Source: UBA10649 sp963755335 (GTDB lineage: Bacteria; Actinomycetota; Actinomycetes; S36-B12). Taken from it: DNA of 64,000 nucleotides. Every line of letters starts with the position of its first letter. Position 1 is the first letter of the stretch. The DNA lies in NCBI GenBank assembly GCA_963755335.1, contig CAVWJW010000008.1, positions 1,302,001 to 1,366,000 on the forward strand, read 5' to 3'. The position numbers and the translations under genes were made by a program. The notes under the pieces were generated by a model. The model saw only the letters and a program-made list of their open reading frames with translations. It ran no database searches and was not told the origin of the DNA. This document shows positions 57,245 to 64,000 of the stretch, one piece after another.

Positions 57245-58600
57245 ATGTCACGCCCAGTTCGGGTTGCCGTCATCGGTTCGGGTCCTTCTGGGATGTATGC
57301 GGCGGACGCACTGGTCAACCAGACCGACGTGCCGGTAGAGGTCGACGTCATCGACCGGCTGCCCGTGCCCTTCGGACTCGTGCGCTACGGCGTGGCTCCG
57401 GACCACCTCAGCATCCGCTCGGTGCGCGACACGCTCAACAAGACGCTCGACAAGCCGGGTGTCCGCTTCCTCGGCAACGTGACAGTCGGTCGCGACGTCA
57501 GCCTCGACGACCTCCACCGGTGCTACGACGCGATCATCTTCAGCTACGGCGCATCGCGGGACCGTCGGCTCGGCATCCCCGGCGAGGACCTCGCCGGCAG
57601 CGTTGCAGCCACTGACCTCGTGGAGTGGTACTGCGGCCATCCCGACGCGGATCGGGCCACCTTCGAGGCCCTGCTGCCGAGCACCACCAGCGCGGTCGTC
57701 GTCGGCGTCGGCAATGTCGCGGTGGACGTCACGCGCGTCCTGGCCAAGACGGTCGCGGAGCTCGATCACACCGACATGCCGCAGTACGTCTTCGACACTC
57801 TCGCGAAGTCGCAGGTCACCGACATCCACGTGCTGGGTCGCCGTGGACCGGCTCAGGCGGCCTTCACCACCAAGGAACTGCGTGAGCTCGGGGAGCTCAC
57901 GGACGCCGATGTCATCGTCTCAGTCGCCGATATGGAGCTCGACGACGTCAGCCGGGCAGCTGCCGAGAGCGACCGCGCCGTCCTGCGCAACGTCGACGTG
58001 ATGCGGGAGTGGTCCACGCGTTCGCCAGCCGGCAAGCCGCGCCGCATCCACCTGCACTTCTTCGCGCGCCCCGTCGAGCTGCTCGGCGAGGGACGCGTCC
58101 AGATGGTCGTCGTGGAGCGCACGGCGCTCACTCCCGAGGGCGGGGCGGCCGGCACGGGTGAGTTCTTCGAGCTCGCCGCCGATCTCGTCGTGCGCAGCGT
58201 CGGCTACCGCGGCACCGCCATCGACGGCGTTCCTTTCGATTCGGGCCGCAACGTCATCCCGCACACGGACGGGCGCGTGCAGGCCGACGCGGCGAACGTG
58301 GCGGGGGAGTACGTGGCCGGCTGGATCAAGCGGGGACCCACCGGGATCATCGGCACCAACAAGAAGGACGCGGCAGCCACCGTCGCCTCGCTCCTCGCCG
58401 ACGTCGCCGCCGGCGTCCTGCCCGAGCCGGCAGCACCAGGCGGGATCGACGCACTGCTGTCCGAGCGCGGTGTCGATGTCGTGACGACCGAGGGCTGGCG
58501 GGCGATCGATCAGGCCGAGCGCGATCTCGGGGCGACCCGCGGTCGTGACCGCACGACCATCCACGAGCGGGGGAGCCTGCTCGACGCCAGCAAGGCCTGA
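57245..58600 (+). CDS. fprA: Ferredoxin-NADP+ reductase (FprA/adrenodoxin reductase type)
   Basis: This two-dinucleotide-domain flavoprotein has 451 residues. FAD site: VAVIGSGPSGMYAADAL, then PFGLVRYGVAPDHLSIRSV and IFSYGASRDR. NADP site: VVGVGNVAVDVTRVLAK with VLGRRGPAQAAFTTKELREL. The C-terminal VAGWIKRGPTGIIGTNKKDA is diagnostic of the mycobacterial FprA/adrenodoxin reductase group. It moves electrons between NADPH and ferredoxin, for P450s or other ferredoxin users, possibly including the PFOR at 26 kb. Confidence 0.94.
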   Translation: MSRPVRVAVIGSGPSGMYAADALVNQTDVPVEVDVIDRLPVPFGLVRYGVAPDHLSIRSVRDTLNKTLDKPGVRFLGNVTVGRDVSLDDLHRCYDAIIFSYGASRDRRLGIPGEDLAGSVAATDLVEWYCGHPDADRATFEALLPSTTSAVVVGVGNVAVDVTRVLAKTVAELDHTDMPQYVFDTLAKSQVTDIHVLGRRGPAQAAFTTKELRELGELTDADVIVSVADMELDDVSRAAAESDRAVLRNVDVMREWSTRSPAGKPRRIHLHFFARPVELLGEGRVQMVVVERTALTPEGGAAGTGEFFELAADLVVRSVGYRGTAIDGVPFDSGRNVIPHTDGRVQADAANVAGEYVAGWIKRGPTGIIGTNKKDAAATVASLLADVAAGVLPEPAAPGGIDALLSERGVDVVTTEGWRAIDQAERDLGATRGRDRTTIHERGSLLDASKA

Positions 58601-58604
58601 GGGC

Positions 58605-59564
58605 CTAGAGCCAGGGCTCCGTCGGCGTCAAGCCCACGCAGAGCCACTCGATGCCGGGCACGGGGGTCTTGCCGCACGACTCGAGCCGGTCGCGTTCTAG
58701 CGATCTGGACACGACAGTCGTGCGCCACGCTCGGCCATCGGCATGGCGAACCTCCACGTCGATCGAACCCAGTCCCTCCGGCAGGCTCATCGGCACCCGC
58801 ACCGCCCGGGCGGTTCCTTCGGTGACGCGCAGCACGTCAAGCGCGTCGACGTCGCCGACGCCGTACTCCCGCTGCACCTCGGCGGCCGCCACCTGGCCCG
58901 GCGGAAGCAGCGAACTGCGCCCACGGAAGTGATCGAGGACGACTCCGTTCACGGAGGCCCGATGGTGCACTGTCATCGCGGCCTCGAGATCGAGGCGGCC
59001 GTGGACGGTCCCGGCGGGCAGTGTGAGGCAGACGGGGGCGAATCGATGCCCGCCGATGTGGCTGCACTCCCACACCTCGCGGCGTACCTCCGGTTCCAGG
59101 TGCTGCATCATCTCGGTCACGAGGGCGCGGCCGTGGAGCGCACAGCAGCGGTCGCGGCCGCTGTGGGTGCAGACGAACATCACCGGCGTGCGGACGATGT
59201 CGCCGAATCCGGGCAGGCTGCCCTGGCCGATCGCGGTGAGGTCCCAGGCGAGGAGTTCGCTGAGCGAGTCGACCTCGGCGTGGCGCATGAGCAGGCCGCC
59301 GGCCGCGGACCGGGCGATCCACACGTGGCGGCTGGACGCCTGCGAGCGTTCTGGTCGATCCGGATGCCGAGCCAGGAGCACGGACACCCCGGTGCCCTTG
59401 TGCTGGGCCAGGTGCGCGGCCACTGCTGGGTCGAGGTGGCTGTCGGTGAGGGCATCGCGACCCCAGGGCCCCGGCTGCTCGATGACGATCCAGGCCGTGG
59501 CGTACGGCGCCGTCCCGGTCAGCGGCTCGTGCGCGGCGAGGGCGTCGATGGAGCAGGTGCTCAC
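58605..59564 (-). CDS. Sucrase/ferredoxin-like family protein
   Basis: This 319-residue protein has thioredoxin-like ferredoxin (Suc_Fer-like) features: PVMFVCTHSGRDRCCALHG (Cys residues spaced as 2Fe-2S ligands) and WECSHIGGHRFAPVCLTLP, the family signature. The C-terminal WRTTVVSRSLERDRLESCGK is also typical. It may be an electron carrier working with the convergent ferredoxin reductase, stops only four bases apart. The GTG start overlaps the parC stop. Its biological role is not established. Confidence 0.85.
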   Translation of the reverse strand: MSTCSIDALAAHEPLTGTAPYATAWIVIEQPGPWGRDALTDSHLDPAVAAHLAQHKGTGVSVLLARHPDRPERSQASSRHVWIARSAAGGLLMRHAEVDSLSELLAWDLTAIGQGSLPGFGDIVRTPVMFVCTHSGRDRCCALHGRALVTEMMQHLEPEVRREVWECSHIGGHRFAPVCLTLPAGTVHGRLDLEAAMTVHHRASVNGVVLDHFRGRSSLLPPGQVAAAEVQREYGVGDVDALDVLRVTEGTARAVRVPMSLPEGLGSIDVEVRHADGRAWRTTVVSRSLERDRLESCGKTPVPGIEWLCVGLTPTEPWL

Positions 59565-62016
59565 AGCGCGCCGCCCAGCCCCGCCATCGGGGCTGCGCCT
59601 GGGGTGCCGGTGCCGTCACGGCGCGGATCGACCTCGGGGAGTGACACCGGAACGCCCGATGCGGTCGCCGCCCGGGCGGGACCCTTGCCCACCCACGCGA
59701 GCAGCAGCCGATCCTCGCCGGAGCGGAACTTGTGGCAGCGCACCCCGCCGGTGGCACGGCCCTTCCCCGGGTACTCGGCGAACGGCGTGACCTTCACCGT
59801 GCCCACCTCGGTGCCCGGCAGGGCGGCACCGCTGCCGGCCACCGTCACGACCACGGCGTCGTCCGCGGGGATGAACGCACGTGAACGCGATCACCTCGGA
59901 CCCGCGGGCCAGCTTGATGCCGGCCATGCCGGCCGCCGCGCGGCCCTGCGGTCGTACGCTGGCCGCCGGAATCCTGAGCAGCTGGCCGTCGGACGTCACG
60001 AACACCAGCTCGGCGGCCTCGGCGTCCGACTCGGCCAGGCGGGTTGCTCCGACCACGCGATCGCCCTCGTCGAGCCGGATGACCTCCCAGGAATCCTTGT
60101 TCAGCAACGAATCCGGGATCACCCGCTTGACCACGCCGGTGGCCGTGGCAAGCGCCAGGCCGCCACTCTCGTCGAGCGTGGTCAGGGCGAGGGCCACCTC
60201 GTCGCGGGGCAGGTCGACGAAGGCGCCCAGTGGCGCACCGGCCGACAGGGCCGGCACTCCGGAGACGGCGGGGATGCTCGGCAGATCGATGGCGCTCAGG
60301 CGCAGCGACCCGTCCGGCACTGGTGACGAGCCCGAACTCGCCGCGGGTGGTCGCCGGGATCGCGCTGATGACGACGTCGTGGGTCGAGCGCTGGGCATGC
60401 GAGCTGTCCGGGGCCGTTGAGGTGTCGGACGTGCGCGCGAGCAGCCCGGTGCTCGACAGCAGGATCACGCACGGCTCGTCATTGACCTCGAGCGGCACCC
60501 GGGCGACCACGGGGGCTGCGGAACCCTCCATGAGCAGGGTCCGGCGCGGCGTCGCGTGTGCCTGCGCCACGGCGCCGATCTCGTCGGCCACGGTGGCGCG
60601 AAGGACCGTCTCGTCCTCGATGATCGCCGTCAGCGCCTCGACCTCGCGTCGCAGGTCATCGCCCTCCTTCTCCAGCTCGATGCGGGAGAACTTGGTGAGG
60701 CGGCGAAGCGGCATGTCGAGGATGTAGGTGGCCTGGACATCGGACAGGTCGAAGACGGTGATCAGCCGGGTCTTCGCCGAGGCGGCATCGTCGGACTCGC
60801 GGATGAGCTGGATGACCTCGTCGATGTCGAGGATCGCGACGAGGAGGCCCTCGACCAGGTGCAGCCGGTCCAGGGCCCGGGCCCGCCGGTAGACGCTGCG
60901 TCGGCGCACCACCTGGAGCCGGTGGTCCAGCCAGACGCGCAGCATCTGCACCAGGCCCATCGTCTGCGGCTGGCCCTCGACGAGGGCGACCGCGTTCACG
61001 TTGACCTGGTCCTCCATCGGCGTCAGCTTGAACAGGTGCTCCAGCACCGCCTCGGGATGGAAGCCGTTCTTGATCTCGATGACCAGTTGCAGGCCGCTGT
61101 CGCCGTCGGTCAGGTCGACCACGTCGGAGATGCCCAGCAGCTTCTTGCCCTGCACGGCGTCCTTGATGCGATCGATGACGCGCTCGGGCCCGACGTTGTA
61201 GGGCAGCTCGGTGACCACGATGCCGCGACGTCGCGGCGTGATCTGCTCGACCCGTGTGCGGGCGCGGACCCGGAAGGTGCCGCGACCGGACTCGTACGCA
61301 TCGCGGACGCCGTCGAGACCGACGATCACGCCACCGCCGGGGAAGTCGGGACCGGGGATGAAGGTCATCAGGTCGGCGAGGGTCGCCTCCGGATGCTGCA
61401 GGAGGTGCCGCGCGCCGTTGAGGACCTCGCCGAGGTTGTGCGGGACGAGGTTCGTCGCCATGCCCACCGCGATGCCCGACGCGCCGTTGACCAGGAGGTT
61501 CGGGATGGCGGCGGGCAGCACGGCGGGCTCGGTCTCGCGGCCGTCGTAGTTGGGCCCGAAGTCGACGACGTCCTCGTCGAGCCCCGCGGTCATGTCCATG
61601 GCCGGCGCGGCCAGCCGCGCCTCGGTGTAGCGCATCGCAGCGGGACCGTCGTCGAGGGAGCCGAAGTTGCCGTGGCCGTCGACCATCGGCAGCCGCAGCG
61701 AGAACGGCTGCGCCATCCGCACCAGCGCGTCGTAGATGGCCGAGTCGCCATGCGGGTGCAGCCGGCCCATCACCTCGCCGACCACGCGGGCGCTCTTGAC
61801 GTGACCGCGGTCTGGGCGCAGGCCCATCTGCGCCATCTGGAACAGGATGCGGCGCTGCACCGGCTTCAGGCCGTCGCGCGCGTCGGGCAGCGCCCGCGCG
61901 TAGATGACCGAGTAGGCGTACTCGAGGAACGAGCCCCGCATCTCATCCGAGACGTCGATATCGACGATCCGGCCGTCGCCGGGCGCCTGTGCCGTGCGGC
62001 TGGAGCGGCGGGCCAT
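59561..62016 (-). CDS. parC: DNA topoisomerase IV subunit A (two frameshifts)
   Basis: This breakage-reunion subunit has about 817 residues and pairs with the ParE at 46.9 kb. Start MARRSSRTAQAPGDG; YSVIYARALPDARDGLKPVQ; HPHGDSAIYDALVRM; the catalytic Tyr130 in GPAAMRYTEARLA; IPNLLVNGASGIAVGMATN; EIKNGFHPEAVLEHLFKLT. Shifts at about 60320 and 59882 split the C-terminal beta-pinwheel, which reads VPDGSLRLSAIDLPSIPAV, FVTSDGQLLRIPAASVRPQG and VTPFAEYPGKGRATGGVR. RBS GAGGAGA precedes the ATG. Confidence 0.95.
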
Positions 62017-62082
62017 GCAGTGTCTCCTCGAGCGCCCCGGCGGGGCCTGGTCGTGCGGGCGGGTGCGGAACGATTCTCCGGC

Positions 62083-62988
62083 TCAGCGGGGTGGCGGGCC
62101 CGCTCCGACACGGCTGCAGGCCTCGGCGGCCAGCGCGAGCGCGGCAGCCAGCGCCTCACCGAGGGGCGCGCCGGACAGCCAGGCGGGCAGGAAGCCCGCT
62201 GCGAAGGCGTCGCCTGCCCCGGTCGTGTCGACGATCTCCGCGGTGGCGGCCGGCAGCTCGAGCCGGTCGTCGGGCGTCGCCGCGACCGCACCGCGAGGTC
62301 CCAGCTTGATGACGACCACGGGGACCAGTTCGTGCAGCACCTCGAGGGCATGCTCCGGGTCGTCGGTGCCCACCAGGACGGCCGCCTCTGCGGCGTTCGC
62401 GAGCAGGACGTCGACGCGGGGCAGTGCCGACATGATGAGGTCGACATTGGACTCGAGCGGGCCCACGGAGGCGGTGTCGAGGCTCACCGTGCAGCCACGT
62501 TCGTGGGCCAGGTCGAGGACGGCCAGGCCGGCGGCCCGGCTGGCCGGGTTGAGCAGCGTGTAGCCCGACAGGTGGACGTGGTCGACGTGCTCGCCCAGCA
62601 GCGCCGAGACGTTCTCGGGGGTGAGCAGCGAGTTGGCACCTGGGTCGGGGAACATCGTGCGCTCGCCGCTGCCGTCGACGATCACGACGCACGTGCCGGT
62701 GGGGCGCTCGGTGGCCCGGTGCACGCGGCAGTCGACGCCGGCACCGCGCAGGCTGGCGGTCAGGGCCGCGCCGAACGCATCGGAGCCGACCGCACCGATG
62801 TAGGCGACCGGGACGCCCTTCGCCCCCAGCCAGGCCGCGGTGTTCGCGCCGCTGCCGCCCGGCTGCAGGCTGATGCCCGCCGGGGTGTCGCTCGCATAGA
62901 CGATGTCGGAGTCGATGCGCGCGGTGACGTCCATCATGGCGTCGCCGATGACTGCCACGCGCGCGCGGCCGGGCAGGCGAAGGGTCAT
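62083..62988 (-). CDS. PfkB-family sugar kinase; likely pseudouridine kinase
   Basis: This 301-residue ribokinase-fold kinase has VAVIGDAMMDVTARIDSDI, SLQPGGSGANTAAWLGAKG (substrate site), VDHVHLSGYTLLNPASRA, and the catalytic DTTGAGDAFAAGFLPAWL near residue 250. The ATG starts one base past the stop of the pseudouridine-phosphate glycosidase gene, so it most likely phosphorylates pseudouridine to feed that enzyme (a PsuK role). Ribose or other nucleoside specificity cannot be excluded from sequence alone. Confidence 0.85.
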   Translation of the reverse strand: MTLRLPGRARVAVIGDAMMDVTARIDSDIVYASDTPAGISLQPGGSGANTAAWLGAKGVPVAYIGAVGSDAFGAALTASLRGAGVDCRVHRATERPTGTCVVIVDGSGERTMFPDPGANSLLTPENVSALLGEHVDHVHLSGYTLLNPASRAAGLAVLDLAHERGCTVSLDTASVGPLESNVDLIMSALPRVDVLLANAAEAAVLVGTDDPEHALEVLHELVPVVVIKLGPRGAVAATPDDRLELPAATAEIVDTTGAGDAFAAGFLPAWLSGAPLGEALAAALALAAEACSRVGAGPPPR

Positions 62989-62989
62989 G

Positions 62990-63949
62990 TCAGCTCACGC
63001 CGGATGCGGACTCGGTGGCGGCGATGCGCGCAGCGAGCTCGGCGTTGCGCACGATGATGCGCTCGTTGACCATGAGGCTGGCGCCGTGCGTGGCTCGGTG
63101 GAAGTGATCGAGCAGGAACGGCGTGACGTCCTTGCCGCGGATGTTCCGCGCGGACGCAAGGCGCAGTCCCTCCTCGAGCACCTGGTCGTGCAGGTCCGGG
63201 TCGAGCTGCTCGGACTCCGGCAGCGGGTTCGCGACCACGAGGGCAGCGGGGATGCTCAGGGCGTCGCGGGCGCGCATGATCGCCGCGATGTCGTCGACGT
63301 TGTTGACCGACCAGTCGCAGGTGAAGCCTGAGTCCGACAGGTAGAAGCCGGGGAACTGGTTCGTGCCCATGGTCAGGATGCCGACGTTGAGGGTCTCCAG
63401 CCGTTCGAGGGTCGCCCCCACGTCGAGGATCGACTTCACGCCGGAGCACACCACGGTCATCGCCGTGATGGCGAGGGTGTTGAGGTCGGCGGACTCATCC
63501 CAGCTGTCGCGCGCTTCGCGGTGAACGCCGCCGAGTCCACCGGTCGCGAACACGCGGATGCCAACGAGCGAGGCGAGGTGGCTGGTGGCCGCGACGGTCG
63601 TGGCCCCGCTCCCGCCGCGGGCGACGAGGGTCGCCAGGTCGCGCATGCTGACCTTCACGACGTCGTCGCGGTTCGCGACCTGCTCGAGCAGCGGCTCGTC
63701 GAGGCCGATGAGGACGTGGCCGTCGAGGATCGCGATGGTGGCGGGAATCGCACCGCGGGAGCGAACGATGTCCTCGACCTCGGTGGCCACCCGCAGGTTC
63801 TCCGGACGGGGCAGTCCGTGACTGATGATCGTCGACTCCAGGGCGACCACCGGGTGACCGTCGGCGAGCGCCTGGCGGACCTCGGGGGCGACCACGAGGA
63901 GGTCGGAGTCGAGCAGGGCTGTGCCCGCGAGCTGCTGCGTCGATGTCAC
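62990..63949 (-). CDS. psuG: Pseudouridine-5'-phosphate glycosidase
   Basis: This 319-residue enzyme splits pseudouridine 5'-phosphate to uracil and ribose 5-phosphate. Family features: PVVALESTIISHGLPRPENL, AIPATIAILDGHVLIGL, VVKVSMRDLATLVARGGSGA, TTVAATSHLASLVGIRVFAT, GGLGGVHREARDSWDESADL (conserved active-site loop) and LTMGTNQFPGFYLSDSGFT. It is first in a two-gene operon with the PfkB kinase. The -10 TAGGGT lies six bases before the GTG. Confidence 0.95.
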   Translation of the reverse strand: MTSTQQLAGTALLDSDLLVVAPEVRQALADGHPVVALESTIISHGLPRPENLRVATEVEDIVRSRGAIPATIAILDGHVLIGLDEPLLEQVANRDDVVKVSMRDLATLVARGGSGATTVAATSHLASLVGIRVFATGGLGGVHREARDSWDESADLNTLAITAMTVVCSGVKSILDVGATLERLETLNVGILTMGTNQFPGFYLSDSGFTCDWSVNNVDDIAAIMRARDALSIPAALVVANPLPESEQLDPDLHDQVLEEGLRLASARNIRGKDVTPFLLDHFHRATHGASLMVNERIIVRNAELAARIAATESASGVS

Positions 63950-63955
63950 GCACCG

Positions 63956-63961
63956 ACCCTA
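63956..63961 (-). promoter_or_regulatory. -10 TAGGGT (leaderless psuG)
   Basis: On the minus strand TAGGGT ends six bases before the GTG at 63949. Nothing further is recognised between here and the right edge. Confidence 0.5.
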
Positions 63962-64000
63962 CCCGCGCATCGCGGGGACGGAACCCTGACGGTCGCTTCG

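Noticed and set aside
60556..63057. An 833-codon open frame antisense to parC and the PfkB kinase.
   Set aside because: Composition is typical of antisense shadow frames and it spans two well-supported genes on the other strand.

Overview
This window is high-GC actinobacterial DNA. Gene content and order point to a member of the Propionibacteriales, probably Nocardioidaceae (an Aeromicrobium- or Nocardioides-like organism). The support is a Lys/Ala-rich primary sigma factor next to a small zinc protein and parE, with parC further on, a SAM-IV riboswitch before metY-metX, DUF4192/DUF6325-type proteins, and many genes whose -10 element sits 6-7 bases before the start codon (leaderless mRNAs). 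The genus is an inference. No tRNA, rRNA, CRISPR array or insertion sequence was seen.

The sequence carries roughly 33 apparent single-base frameshifts between about 3.7 and 62 kb, none between about 44.5 and 59.8 kb. They break essential genes (sigA, parC) as well as accessory ones, and the two halves always continue the same protein family. I read them as sequencing or assembly errors, so affected genes are given as single CDSs spanning the break.

Layout. 0-7.7 kb: a partial methyltransferase, a SHOCT/DUF6325 pair, a FAH-fold hydratase, a CDF metal transporter, an alpha/beta hydrolase, a YbaK deacylase, cysK-cysE and an AspT/YidE-type transporter. 7.8-25.8 kb: a bacterial microcompartment (BMC) region. 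On the minus strand lie a permease, an acetamidase, a GlcG/HbpS protein, a B12-dependent diol dehydratase (fused large+medium subunit, separate small subunit) and its reactivase. Divergently on the plus strand lie a class-III aminotransferase/phospholyase, an acylating aldehyde dehydrogenase with a C-terminal encapsulation helix, shell proteins (BMC-T, BMC-P, BMC-H, BMC-T), a small helix-tagged protein, an APH-type kinase, an SDR, a GntR regulator and an amidase, then a convergent Zn-alcohol dehydrogenase. The shell and kinase/phospholyase set matches the mycobacterial-rhodococcal RMM/aminoacetone (1-amino-2-propanol) microcompartment. The adjoining diol dehydratase is unexpected, and its substrate pocket differs from the propanediol enzyme.

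25.9-40.2 kb: pyruvate:ferredoxin oxidoreductase with a DHOD-like partner, secreted Ig-like and lipoprotein genes, a TipA-like MerR regulator, 3-methyladenine glycosylase, AI-2E and YbhN membrane proteins, a cupin, a VOC protein, an SGNH hydrolase, a Gre factor and a DUF4192 protein. 40.2-43.1 kb: a SAM-IV riboswitch controlling metY-metX. 43.1-49.5 kb: a secreted protein, sigA, a methylmalonyl-CoA decarboxylase, a zinc protein, parE and a carbonic anhydrase. 49.5-57.2 kb: a complete lower meta-cleavage operon with an IclR regulator, divergent from a PEP-synthase-like phosphotransferase. 57.2-64 kb: ferredoxin-NADP reductase, a sucrase/ferredoxin-like protein, parC, and a pseudouridine catabolism pair.

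The parts suggest an organism using amino-alcohols or diols through propionaldehyde and propionyl-CoA inside a shell, and aromatic compounds through pyruvate plus acetyl- or propionyl-CoA.
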